In this document: positions 12,001 to 17,845 of the stretch, one piece after another
How positions within the stretch are numbered: position 1 is the stretch's first letter
Layout of the letters: the number at the start of each line of letters is the position of its first letter
From: Elysia marginata
Lineage: Eukaryota > Mollusca > Gastropoda > Plakobranchidae
Length of the DNA stretch: 24,678 nucleotides
Assembly: GCA_019649035.1 (NCBI GenBank)
Contig: BMAT01010122.1
Coordinates: 94,397-119,074, forward strand
Reading direction: 5' to 3'
Program-made: the position numbers and the translations under genes
Notes under the pieces: model-generated
Told to the model about the DNA's origin: nothing
Databases searched by the model: none
What the model saw: the letters and a program-made list of their open reading frames with translations, nothing else

Positions 12001-15000
12001 TCCCCTCACAATATCGTTGATCGGGAACATTTTGTCCCGAACACCAGAGATTTTTCAGAACCTAAACTTCCCACCACCATCCCTTCTCTTCCACGTGATT
12101 ATCACTCATTTTGAAATTGTAGAAGAAACCGTAGTTGTACACCTATGTGCCAGTCTTTCTCTAGCATAAACAAATTACTTCATATTAAAATGGAGAGAGA
12201 GAGAGAGAGAGAAGTAATGACCTTTAAAGGGAAGGGAATGAAAAGACGGGCGTTGTATTCAGAGACTAACATTTAACTTTGATGAGTAATACTTAGTTTC
12301 AGTGTCAATAATTATAGAATCAATATACTTTTCCTGGAAAAGATTGGTGGGATGTACGTATTGACACATTTGCTTTCACATAGAGAACCAGTCTCTGCCG
12401 AGAAAAAATCGAAACTCGCCAACCCTTGTTAGTGTTTTTGTTTTTGAAGTGAGCCTAGCGCTCACACATGAGAACACTCTTTGTTAGCATCCAGGAAGAG
12501 AGAGGGTAGAGGGTATTAATTTACCGTCGTAGAACTAGTAGAATGGTAGTTCTGGCCTTGAGATTTTTCAATACTCTCTAAGCTTACTGCTTGTGCAACT
12601 CATTTAGGCCGTCAGGCGAACAGCAAAATTCAAGTAGTTTTCTAGGATCAGAATTTAAGAATCAAGAGGGAACACTGCTTTTAGTTCAATGAAGTATACG
12701 CATCTGTACATGTACCAGTCTTCCTTTGACCTGGCCGGACGATTCTACACATGCGCTGGGCCCTAAGCTTTCGCGGTGGACTAGGCTGGGCCCCTTCCCC
12801 TGTCAGTCACTGCCGCAAACGGTTCTCCTTTCGATAATTCGGCTCCGATTTTTCCAAACTAAATAAATCTATGCCCTTTTGGCTGCTGAGTTTTAATGAA
12901 AGAAACCGGCAAACAAATCGTTGGCTTGTATCTAACATGCGAAAATCACAGTTACGAAACGAAAGCTTTCTTCTCTTCTTCAGACTGGCTCACGATTTTT
13001 TTTTATCCCAAATGACATTAGGCCAGCAAGCCACGTCCTGAAATCCTGATTGGCCGGCATGCCGGCTACAGCCGGCACACTCCCACCAATGTTGCTACAT
13101 TTCAGCGTAACAATATTATCAAGGTTTCAAAATGAGTTGCTGATTACTGGTTGTTGGCTTCTTGCTTTAAGTTTTGTTTTTTTACATTATTAAGTTTTGA
13201 AATGCAAAAGAATAAAAATCAAAGTACAGTGAAACTAAGGAATAACAACAACTCTTGTTTTATCAACAACTTTCGTTATAGCAGGTCTTCTTGTTGTTGC
13301 CAAACAAAGGTTTAAAGATGATTTTTATAAAAAAAAGAGTAAGTCGTATCAGTAGTTTACTGTGGACTAGGAATGAACAGCCAGCTGACAGGTGAATCTA
13401 TTGTAATCTAGGACCCTGAAAAATGCGCAGAGCATGGAGAGGTGTAAAAATGGTGCCTAGTAGCATAACAGCCTGCAAGCAAGCCCGAGAGTGATAGATA
13501 AGAAGTGGTTTTGGGCACTTTTTCTGTCTTTTCATGATATTTTTTATATGGCTCTGTTCTTGATAGTACTGAGGTAACCAATCTGGTCCCATGTAATTTT
13601 AAGAATAAATCATAGGGCGCAAATAGAGAGAATCTCTCCTTATACCATAGCTCTAGTTGTCGTTAGACATGGATGCCACAGTACCAGAATACAGAGCTAC
13701 GCAAGCCCATCATCATCATGCCATCTTTGATCTTTTTCTCTTTCTCCGCCACGATGTTGACAGCCAAGGAAGACACCATGAAGGAAAACGAGAAGACAAA
13801 ATAAATAGAAGAAATGGTTTGCAGGTAGTTAGTGTTGGGGGACCACTCTTCTTTCGGCAGCATCTGAACTTTGAGGTCCCTGGTTGTTGGGTCAGGACTT
13901 GTTACACTCATGTTCTGGCAAAATGAAGTACATTAAAAAAGACACACTTCAATTAATGTACACACGTTTCTGGTTTATTGTTATTTTTCAATTTGGCTTC
14001 TATCACATTTCAGATGGTGGCTCTCAAAAACATTTGTTGGGCTAAGAACTTGTACACTCATATTTAGGTAAAAAGCAGTAAATGAAAACAAAATACGCCT
14101 GTGGTTTGTTGAAATTTTGTTAAATTTGGCTTGTAACAGACTTTAGAGGTTTAAAATTTTTAACACAACAATGTTGAGTCAGGCCTTGTTACATCTTCAA
14201 AAGAAAATTTAAGTAATGGTGTCAGTATGCCAGAGAAATACTTGAAGGCCTGAGTAGTAAAAGATAAGCAAAAAACATATATATCGATACGTTGCATGCC
14301 CAGGGCAAATGAGTGGGAAGTCCCAATTTTTTTTTTTGTGAAAAAGCTTTTTAGAGATCTATTTTTTTATTCTCTTTCTCTATATGTTAGCCAACTAAAG
14401 TTTTAATTTCTTTCCATAAAACATCAATAATAATAATAAAAAAAAAGCGATTCCTTTGAAGGTGGAAATTGGGACACCTGCACACTCATTCACCCGGACA
14501 ACAGACATGCAATGAATAACTTACAGTCAGGAAAACATTTTCCAAAGCCATTTGTAACAGCGCAAACCCGGAACTCAAATAGTTGTTTGGGGGACAATTG
14601 TCCTTCACCACGCCCAGAATAATATTGCGGCAGGTGCCTGGACAAAAAAAAATCAAATGATACTTTGAAAAGCATTCTCCTAAGTTTGCAAGACAAGAAC
14701 TCGGTTGAGTACAACAGAAAAATAATCTTTTTCTCCAATGTTAGTATACTATATACTTAAAAAGGTTAAAACGGTCAAATTTCGTAGGTGCAACAACCAA
14801 TAAATATAAAAGACCCTCCCGAAAATGTAGCTTTTGTACTAAATTTAATTATTTGATTACAGAAACTCATATAATAAGGCCTCAAGCAATGTTTCTGTAG
14901 GTCATATTGGTAGCTTTTTTTACCGCGACTGAAATTTTAGGGCTTGTAAAATAATTAATAACTCATGTGAAAAAATATATAAATAAGGAATTTGTGAAGG

Positions 15001-17500
15001 ACAAACCACAACAAATCTGTTTCAAGTTTGCTATTGTCTTCAGGTATTTCCTTCACACAAGTCATTATTTAACTCTTTTGTATTTAAAGTGGCCCAGACT
15101 GGCCAAAATTAGACCTAGGGCCTTTTAAGGTATCCCAGCCCAAAACTGCCGTACTTAGACCCTTCTTACTGTTCCTAACGACCTCACTTGGCTTTGGTAT
15201 TTTTAGTGGAAAAGCCCCCTATATTTTTTAATATAATCAGGAAATCGTTCTCTTCCGCTCATAATATAGATTCTAAAGACATTCAGTTTGGAGATACTTT
15301 TGGATCTCCACAGCTCAATGGGTTGGTTTGTTGAAAGGAATCTGAACTCTAAAATCAAGGTGGCAGCCGTGGAACTTTAATCTAAAAGGGTTATCATAAG
15401 TAAGCTCCTTTTAACAAGTTCTGCACTTTTTTAAACTATGTACTTTATCAGGAAGATATAAATAAAGTAAATCTACTTTACACTACTAGATCCATCGCTG
15501 CATGCAAGCATGGACAGAGAAATCCATTTGACAAAGCTTATGCTTTGCATTCATTTGAGAGAGGCTATGTGATGATACAGTAAGCCTACATGATATTACG
15601 CTTTAAAGGTTAGAATGCAGAAATATATCTAGTACTATTGGTTCACTTATTTTCCTGGAAACTTCAAATTTAATGAAGGTTTAGGCCTTAGCAAGCTTGT
15701 CCACTTGAATCCAGTAGGTGTCTTTTATGAACTACAGTCAAATCTGGTGGATTCATGAAACTTGTCATAGAAAATTGCCATTGAAATGAAAGATGCGTTG
15801 ATAAGTTGAAATAATCTTATTTTCGATATTAACATGTATATGTGTATTGTTCCATGAGTCTTATAATATAATTACATTTTTTTAAAAAAGAATAAGGGAG
15901 GACAATTCAGACAGAAAATTCCTAGCCTTTAGCAAGTATAACCATATTCATGCTTTTCTCACCTTCATTTAAGTTATATGTATCTGTGGACCCAGGAATA
16001 TCTTCATTATTTATGCGGATAGCATAGGAATTTGGATCGTTGTTGTAGTTGAACACCACACCGGCTACTATTTTCTTCCTTATGTCTTTCTCAACATTCA
16101 TATAATACGATTCTGCTGATGCACTCGAGTTGAACATTTGGAACTTTGGTGGGCCAGGAAGCTGTTCCACAACCTCTTGCATCCATTGGGTGTACTAATA
16201 AAGACATTAGAAGATAATAATGATAATAATAATAACAATATCATAATAAAAAATAATATTTATAACAATAAGAATAATAATGGTGATGATGTATATTTGA
16301 AGGGCAATTTTTGCTCCAGAAGCTCAAATCCCTTGACATTTCAGATAACCAGAAGAAAATGATCAAGATCGAGAAGTTGCAGAGAAAATCAGTTTCAGTA
16401 GCAAACCTCTTAAGAAATTTTCAAAAAACTTTTTTCTGTATTAAAAATGTAATGATCAGTCAATGTGTTACTTCAACATCTTCATGAATTGAGTCCAAGG
16501 GTATGGAGAGTTTGCATTATTTTGTATGGCATTGCATGATGCTAAGAAGAATACCAAGAATAAATAACCTTTTGGGCCAGTGTGTCTGAGGCATGTGGTC
16601 TACTAAAGGGCTGTTGAATGAATGTTAAAATATCTTTTTAAGAGTAGTTTCCCTTTAGGCTCTCTTTGCTTAGATTCTGCACTTGAGTGTCTCTGCTGAA
16701 CTACTCACCACACAGAAGAGCTCCCTCAGGGGTACACCTTTTTTAATTTCAGACACAAGAGAGCATTATCATGTAACAGAACTATAGTGCCAGCTGGAGC
16801 TAGAGGTTCTTAAAAGTATTATTGAAAATGATCTACCTGAGGAGTGTCCGGTGCCACCAGAATCTCTTTGTCGGCAGTGAAGTGCCAACCAAAAACCGAG
16901 CTGTTGAGGGGATGGCTGGGAAACTCAAGACTAGGTTTGGTCTGAGGTTTCGTTAAAACTTTGATCATGGCCAGGATTGCCACAAAGTAGATCGGGAAGA
17001 TCAGCTCCTGCAAGGTGGATAAAAAAAAAAGTAATGTTGAAATGATGCTGTGAGTGAGTCAATGAGGAAAACGAGGGAAGGAGGGGAAACAATTTAAGCA
17101 AAAAAAACATCTTGATTTGCGTCCCAAGGGTGCCTACCTACATAAACATTCAACTACATTTGAGCATAATAAATCTTTTGTTTATTTAAAATACAATACA
17201 CAGAAAAACAAGGAAAAAAAAACAGGCCTATGAATAGCATTTTCTCAGAAAGAAATCTATTTCCAGCTTTCAAATTATTAATTTATTTGTCCTAGACTCA
17301 AGACATGTTAACTTACTTGGGCCAGTGCTCCTTTGTTCCTTTTCTTGAGTAAGACATTTCGCCACAACAGAGCTTTGAGCTGCTGCCAGAACCCGGCTCC
17401 AGCCATGCCGGAGACTTTATAGGTACTGCTACCAGGCCTGTTGAAAGATGACCGGGCACTGCCTAGCTCTGGGTGGACCTGGGATTCACTTGAGATTGGC
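1..17500 (-). CDS. ABCA5: ABCA5-like full-size ABC transporter, N-terminal half, 16 exons (gene continues past left edge)
   Basis: Sixteen exons in consistent phase join to 2440 coding bases, giving residues 1-813 from the proposed start at 17406. Seen in the sequence: TM1 at about 31-48; a large extracellular loop to about 235 with sequon N109; TM2-TM6 at about 236-256, 280-303, 310-334, 342-360 and 419-441; Walker [10 protein letters not shown] at 538-546; Q-loop Q587; LSGGQ at 639-643; Walker B IIFLDE at 659-664; H-loop H695; and a terminal [11 protein letters not shown] block. Q587 lies 52 residues before the signature, as I recall for ABCA5, so no exon is missing there. Known of the family: ABCA proteins are membrane lipid transporters or floppases with two TMD-NBD halves, and ABCA5 works mainly in late endosomes and lysosomes. 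Inferred: the second half lies left of position 1. The symbol denotes the clade; ABCA6/8/9/10-type orthology cannot be excluded. Confidence 0.9.
251..346 (-). CDS. ABCA5: ABCA exon 16 (end of first half)
   Basis: 96 bases, phase 1 in (TTCTCAG|CT) and phase 1 out (G|GTATGA), residues 782-813. It reads [20 protein letters not shown] then [12 protein letters not shown]. The G(I/V)xS(Y/F)GVSxTTLE(E/D)VFL motif closes the regulatory domain of ABCA proteins. The phase-1 donor predicts a further exon left of the window. Positions 1-250 are intron 16, starting in a 17-base A-run, and hold no recognisable exon. Confidence 0.92.
727..866 (-). CDS. ABCA5: ABCA exon 15 (regulatory segment after NBD1)
   Basis: 140 bases, phase 2 in (TTCTAG|G) and phase 1 out (G|GTAAGA), residues 735-781. 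It encodes [20 protein letters not shown] and then [16 protein letters not shown]. The pattern I(P)xxxLxxxxGxExxYxLPxxxxxxFxx is the ABCA regulatory domain that follows each NBD. Intron 15 (347-726) is AT-rich without recognised elements. Confidence 0.92.
1340..1430 (-). CDS. ABCA5: ABCA exon 14 (C-terminal part of NBD1)
   Basis: A 91-base exon, phase 1 in (CTCCACAG|AT) and phase 2 out (AC|GTAAGT), residues 705-734. It reads [20 protein letters not shown] then [11 protein letters not shown]. This matches the family segment DR.A(V/I)(I/L)S.G.LxCxGSSxFLKxxFGxGYxLT after the H-loop. Found from phase and motif. Intron 14 (867-1339) shows nothing recognisable. Confidence 0.93.
1957..2072. repeat. 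58-bp tandem duplication across the exon 13 splice donor
   Basis: Copies at 1957-2014 and 2015-2072 differ at six positions. On the gene strand the upstream copy (2015-2072) holds the last 34 bases of exon 13 and the first 24 of intron 13, with the working donor CAG|GTAATG. In the downstream copy the equivalent positions read CGG|AT, so the donor is destroyed. The period is not a multiple of three. Confidence 0.9.
2039..2177 (-). CDS. ABCA5: ABCA exon 13 (Walker B, D-loop, H-loop of NBD1)
   Basis: 139 bases from ATCGCAG|ATT to CTCAG|GTAATG, phase 0 in and phase 1 out, residues 659-704. Walker B IIFLDE carries the catalytic glutamate E664. D-loop GMD is at 668-670. The H-loop histidine is H695 in [24 protein letters not shown] is close to the ABCA5-clade form. 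The last 34 exon bases and the first 24 intron bases are duplicated in tandem immediately downstream, with the duplicate donor mutated (see 1957-2072). Confidence 0.94.
2723..2842 (-). CDS. ABCA5: ABCA exon 12 (ABC signature of NBD1)
   Basis: Forty codons, phase 0 at both ends (TTAAAG|ATT; AAG|GTAAAA). Residues 619-658 contain [20 protein letters not shown], with the signature motif at 639-643. The canonical glutamine form LSGGQ matches ABCA5-type NBD1; in ABCA1 and ABCA3 the glutamine is replaced by methionine, as I recall. The spacing from the Q-loop is 52 residues. Intron 12 (2178-2722) is T/A-rich and holds no clear element except one copy of the short ATGTCTTGC motif near 2280. Confidence 0.92.
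3288..3440 (-). CDS. ABCA5: ABCA exon 11 (Q-loop of NBD1)
   Basis: Fifty-one codons, phase 0 at both ends (TGTACACAG|GAC; GCT|GTAGGC). Residues 568-618 include [20 protein letters not shown] with the Q-loop glutamine at 587, then [20 protein letters not shown]. This is the classic ABCA helical-subdomain entry (GxCPQxxxL...LxxxEHLxxFAxxKG). The donor GTAGGC is weaker than the others in this gene. Intron 11 (2843-3287) is AT-rich with nothing recognised. Confidence 0.92.
3785..4090 (-). mobile_element. tRNA-derived SINE, copy A (full length, with target-site duplication)
   Basis: On the minus strand the element begins GGCTCTGTGGCCTAGCGGTA, a Pol III A box, and carries a B box-like ATTCAATCCCCGG about 50 bases later. 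It has a conserved body and ends in a GACGTTAAAATTCAAAC tail with CAAC repeats. A perfect 10-base target-site duplication AGTTAATATC flanks it (3775-3784 and 4091-4100). It is about 80-90% identical by eye to copy B, with one internal indel of about 18 bases. It lies in intron 10 of the ABCA gene, in the same orientation as the gene. It is a retroposon copy, not a functional tRNA gene. Confidence 0.9.
4463..4750 (+). mobile_element. tRNA-derived SINE, copy B (full length, with target-site duplication)
   Basis: The same family as copy A but in the opposite orientation. The A box lies in GGCTCTGTGGCCTAGTGGTA and the B box in GGTTTGATCCC. It has the same body and tail (GACGTTAAAATTCAAACAAA). A perfect 13-base target-site duplication CCTCTATTTTTAA flanks it (4450-4462 and 4751-4763), which suggests a fairly recent insertion. 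The two copies lie head to head about 370 bases apart. The 3' duplication ends about 60 bases from exon 10. Confidence 0.9.
4822..4955 (-). CDS. ABCA5: ABCA exon 10 (Walker A of NBD1)
   Basis: 134 bases, phase 1 in and phase 0 out (CTT|GTAAGA), residues 523-567. [20 protein letters not shown] holds an intact Walker A, residues 538-546 with K544 and T545 for phosphate and magnesium binding, followed by [17 protein letters not shown]. The acceptor is odd: an A-run lies directly before CCAG where a pyrimidine tract is expected. A SINE ends about 70 bases downstream of the donor in intron 10. Confidence 0.93.
5286..5344 (-). CDS. ABCA5: ABCA exon 9 (start of NBD1)
   Basis: A 59-base microexon-like exon between AACAG|G and G|GTAAGC. 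Codons give [21 protein letters not shown] with the first and last residues split across introns. This is the A-loop strand region: family NBDs begin with (I)xxLxKxFxxxxxxxAVxG. Skipping it would remove 59 bases and shift the frame. It is too short for a standard open-reading-frame screen and was found from phase and motif. Confidence 0.88.
5461..5539 (+). repeat. GA/GGGA purine-rich low-complexity tract
   Basis: Seventy-nine bases of GAGA, GGGA and AGAGAGGG units with only three or four pyrimidine interruptions. On the transcribed (minus) strand it is a CT-rich tract. It lies in intron 8 about 120 bases before exon 9, outside the immediate polypyrimidine tract. Confidence 0.9.
6060..6110 (+). 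repeat. Solo terminus of the ATGTCTTGC repeat family
   Basis: The stretch reads ATATGTCTTGCAACCCGGGT followed by GAATGAGTC. It combines the terminus seen at 6964 with the GGGTGAATGAGT block seen in the element beside exon 4. No partner inverted repeat was found nearby. It lies in intron 8, which is otherwise AT-rich. Confidence 0.4.
6410..6598. repeat. 89-bp tandem repeat (about 2.1 copies) near exon 8
   Basis: Units start at 6410 and 6499 with ACAG(G/A)GAAAGGTGGGAGGTA and share CACAAAGAT and AGCAGTCATGAC. A third unit begins near 6588 (TCAGAGAAAG) and breaks off. The copies are moderately diverged. The array ends about 20 bases from the exon 8 donor in intron 8. Confidence 0.8.
6619..6787 (-). 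CDS. ABCA5: ABCA exon 8 (TMD1-NBD1 linker)
   Basis: This 169-base exon joins exon 7 to give [21 protein letters not shown], matching the family VVPxE(F/Y)G...(F/Y)FLK.(S/D)YW block. It then encodes a hydrophilic linker (residues about 469-503) ending KVAMR. The acceptor GTGAAG|CT has a short pyrimidine tract. The donor is AG|GTGACC. Just beyond the donor is an 89-bp tandem repeat. Residues 447-503. Confidence 0.9.
6788..8614. other. Intron 7: AT-rich, one MITE-like element
   Basis: Apart from the inverted-repeat element at 6964-7208 I see no gene, RNA or clear repeat. Two segments near 7585 and 7785 share a loose AAAATGA(T/C)CA motif and may be an old duplication. Confidence 0.55.
6964..7208. 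mobile_element. MITE-like element with ATGTCTTGC termini
   Basis: The left terminus ATGTCTTGCTACCAGT (6964-6979) and the right terminus, read on the minus strand as ATGTCTTGCAGCCAGT (7193-7208), match at 14 of 16 bases. They bound a 245-base AT-rich interior without coding potential. No convincing target-site duplication was seen. It lies in intron 7. Related single termini occur near 2281 and 6065. Confidence 0.5.
8615..8765 (-). CDS. ABCA5: ABCA exon 7 (TM6)
   Basis: This 151-base exon runs from CTCAG|GGT to CCGA|GTAAGA, phase 0 in and phase 1 out, residues 397-446. [20 protein letters not shown] is TM6. It is followed by TAYFDKVVP, the conserved Y(F/L)D(x)V(I/V)P motif at the membrane exit just before the NBD. 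Intron 6 (8766-9915) carries a CORE-SINE-like remnant and a diverged direct repeat. Confidence 0.93.
8880..9020 (+). mobile_element. CORE-SINE-like remnant (degenerate)
   Basis: The plus strand contains CCTCACTCAAGCATTAAAGG followed by AGTACCTGGCTAAAAGGATC. This resembles the CORE-domain pattern (CCTCAC..CACCCA..TGTAAATGGGTACCTGGC). No clean tRNA-like head or target-site duplication was found and the edges are approximate. It lies in intron 6. Confidence 0.4.
9540..9765. repeat. Diverged direct repeat of about 110 bases
   Basis: AAAAGAATTT followed by CTTCCAAGGAGACA and GTTTTACA (9558-9602) recurs as AAAAGAATTT, CTTCCATGGAGACA and GTTTTACA (9671-9714). Similarity outside these blocks is weak. 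It lies in intron 6. Confidence 0.45.
9916..10267 (-). CDS. ABCA5: ABCA exon 6 (TM3-TM5)
   Basis: This is the longest exon, 352 bases: phase 2 in at TTTTCAG|G and phase 0 out at CAG|GTGAGA. It encodes residues 279-396. [20 protein letters not shown] is TM3, [20 protein letters not shown] is TM4, and a third hydrophobic run follows [14 protein letters not shown] and the (T)P(F/L)F(x)KAK motif are family hallmarks. A polar S/D-rich segment (about 361-378) precedes [13 protein letters not shown]. Predicted location is inside the membrane of whichever compartment the transporter occupies. Confidence 0.93.
10440..10642 (-). mobile_element. CORE-SINE-like retroposon
   Basis: On the minus strand a tRNA-like head carries an A box (TGGCTCAGTGGT) and B box (GGTTTGATTCC). 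The body resembles the CORE domain shared by MIR-type SINEs: GCCTTAGGAAAGC, then CACCCACCTGCAAAATGGGTA and GTTGGCTTTAGGC. The 3' end is not clear. It lies in intron 5. The family call rests on recalled consensus features; the tRNA-like head is visible directly. Confidence 0.65.
10940..11792. other. Assembly gap (853 N)
   Basis: A run of N within intron 5. Exons 5 and 6 join in phase to restore the conserved FWLSW, so no coding exon of the ABCA gene need lie in the gap. Long open frames crossing it are artefacts. Confidence 0.99.
11993..12052 (+). mobile_element. Possible pogo/Tigger-type terminus without partner
   Basis: TACAGTAATCCCCTCAC followed by ATATCGTTGATCGGGAAC resembles the terminal sequence of Tigger/pogo elements as I recall it. 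No matching inverted terminus was found downstream. The nearby assembly gap may hide other parts. Confidence 0.3.
12193..12212 (+). repeat. (GA)10 microsatellite
   Basis: Ten uninterrupted GA units in intron 5. Confidence 0.95.
13053..13076. repeat. GC palindrome in GC-richer intron 5 segment
   Basis: GCCGGCATGCCGGC (13053-13066) is a perfect 14-base palindrome. GCCGGC recurs at 13071-13076. It stands in the GC-richer part (about 12720-13090) of an otherwise AT-rich intron. Confidence 0.7.
13225..13363. mobile_element. Degenerate pogo-like MITE (tentative)
   Basis: TACAGTGAAACT at the left and AGTTTACTGT at the right are inverse copies with one base missing, about 137 bases apart, close to the size of the element at 22200. 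The arm contains AACAACTTTCGTTATAGCAGG, similar in style to pogo-type ends. The right TA is lost. It lies in intron 5. Confidence 0.35.
13685..13914 (-). CDS. ABCA5: ABCA exon 5 (TM2 and coupling segment)
   Basis: Phase 0 in (TTGCCAG|AAC), phase 2 out (TG|GTACTG); 230 bases, residues 203-278. The segment [20 protein letters not shown] is TM2. It is followed by [18 protein letters not shown], the conserved cytosolic [13 protein letters not shown] signature that couples TMD1 to the ATPase domain in ABCA proteins. Four successive methionines (268-271) stand where relatives usually carry mixed residues. The final split codon joins exon 6 to give FWLSW, a strong check on this junction. Confidence 0.93.
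14292..14512. mobile_element. Imperfect inverted-repeat element (MITE-like) beside exon 4 donor
   Basis: The left end reads TTGCATG...GGGCAAATGAGTG...GTCCCAATTT. The reverse complement of the right end reads TTGCATG...CGGGTGAATGAGTG...GTCCCAATTT, so the arms are imperfect inverted repeats of about 40 bases with a 221-base span. No clear target-site duplication is visible. The right end stops about 12 bases from the last base of exon 4. The GGGTGAATGAGT part also occurs near 6078, next to an ATGTCTTGCAACC motif, which suggests a repeat family. Confidence 0.5.
14525..14637 (-). CDS. ABCA5: ABCA exon 4 (end of first extracellular loop)
   Basis: Phase 1 in, phase 0 out; 113 bases between TTGTCCAG and GTAAGT. 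It encodes residues 165-202 with [20 protein letters not shown], then [17 protein letters not shown]. The xSGFxxLQxALxxxF pattern just before TM2 is typical of ABCA proteins. The two cysteines are candidates for a loop disulfide. The donor side is unusual: an imperfect inverted-repeat element ends about 12 bases beyond the exon (see 14292-14512). Confidence 0.9.
14638..15962. other. Intron 3: nothing recognised
   Basis: AT-rich sequence of 1325 bases between exons 3 and 4. I see no open frame with protein character, no structured RNA and no clear repeat. Confidence 0.6.
15963..16194 (-). CDS. ABCA5: ABCA exon 3 (first extracellular loop)
   Basis: This 232-base exon enters in phase 0 at TATTAG|TAC and leaves in phase 1 at G|GTGAGA. 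It encodes residues 88-164, a soluble loop portion rich in N, S and Y. The part [12 protein letters not shown]...[13 protein letters not shown] matches the family habit of a (V/A)GVVF segment followed by a beta-like YxIRxN segment. N109 in FNSSAS is a likely N-glycosylation sequon. Intron 3 (14638-15962) is plain AT-rich sequence in which I see no gene or clear repeat. Confidence 0.9.
16216..16290 (+). repeat. AAT/GAT-rich imperfect trinucleotide tract
   Basis: Mostly AAT, GAT and AAC units with interruptions, directly upstream (in the gene direction) of exon 3 in intron 2. A 74-codon plus-strand frame across it is low complexity and not a gene. Confidence 0.9.
16837..17007 (-). CDS. ABCA5: ABCA exon 2 (TM1 and start of first extracellular loop)
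   Basis: Fifty-seven codons in phase 0 at both ends (acceptor TTGCAG, donor GTAGAT). The exon starts with [18 protein letters not shown], residues 31-48, the first membrane span. With exon 1 it makes the common ABCA pattern in which a basic patch is followed directly by (E)xLFP. It then enters the luminal or extracellular loop, passing a GWHFTAD segment and a valine/proline-rich segment, VAPDTPQ. Intron 2 (16195-16836) contains an AAT/ATA-rich microsatellite and otherwise unrecognised AT-rich sequence. Confidence 0.9.
17317..17500 (-). CDS. ABCA5: ABCA exon 1 (first recognisable coding exon; N-terminus)
   Basis: The exon follows a strong pyrimidine-rich acceptor (bases just above 17500) and ends in CAA before a GTAAGT donor. 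The ATG at 17404-17406 has G at -3 and G at +4, and opens the ABCA hallmark [20 protein letters not shown], the cytosolic lead into TM1. I chose this start because the motif begins five residues later, as is usual for ABCA proteins. The 94 bases between acceptor and ATG stay open in the same frame, encode a Ser-rich stretch and enter with phase 2. They may be 5' UTR or an N-terminal extension begun in an upstream exon. The next intron (17008-17316) holds A-runs and nothing else I recognise. Confidence 0.85.
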
Positions 17501-17569
17501 CTGGAAGGAGAAAGCATTATAAGCATAACATTTTATGTACAGAGCTTTGAAATACTCATACCTACTCTA

Positions 17570-17845
17570 ACTAAGCACTTCACGTGGGTTCCATGACAGA
17601 CTTTTACCAACAAAAATGCCTTCTGAACCCACAGGAGCAGCAGCTATGCTCCGTGTCACTCTAGCATTTTGACAAGTTTTTTGACTGCCTATATTCCGGT
17701 ACTCATTTAAAGCTTGGGTGGGGCAACAAAAAATATTTATGTAGCCTTTCCCAAGAACTAAACATTGACCTACCAATCCTGGACTAGAACTTTGGATCTT
17801 TTGGTCTGGGCAGATCTTTTGGTCCGAAACCCAAGACACCACATA
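17570..17845 (-). mobile_element. CORE-SINE-like retroposon relic
   Basis: On the minus strand there is a tRNA-like portion with TTGGGTTTCGGACC and a B-box-like AGTTCTAGTCC. It is followed by CORE-like features: TTCTTGGGAAAGGC, then CCCCACCCAAGCTTTAAATG and AGTACCGG. A short internal duplication (GATCTTTTGGTC twice, plus strand) lies in the head. An open frame of 115 codons crosses this element but is better explained as a chance opening in a repeat. It lies just upstream of ABCA exon 1. Confidence 0.5.

Larger units (their letters stand above)
11793..13684. other. Intron 5, right part: no gene recognised
   Basis: It contains a possible pogo-type terminus (about 11993), a (GA)10 run, a GC-richer stretch at about 12720-13090 with GGGCCC sites and the 13053 palindrome, and a degenerate MITE (13225). 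A 64-codon minus-strand frame at 13398-13592 shows no domain and no supported splice use. Confidence 0.6.
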
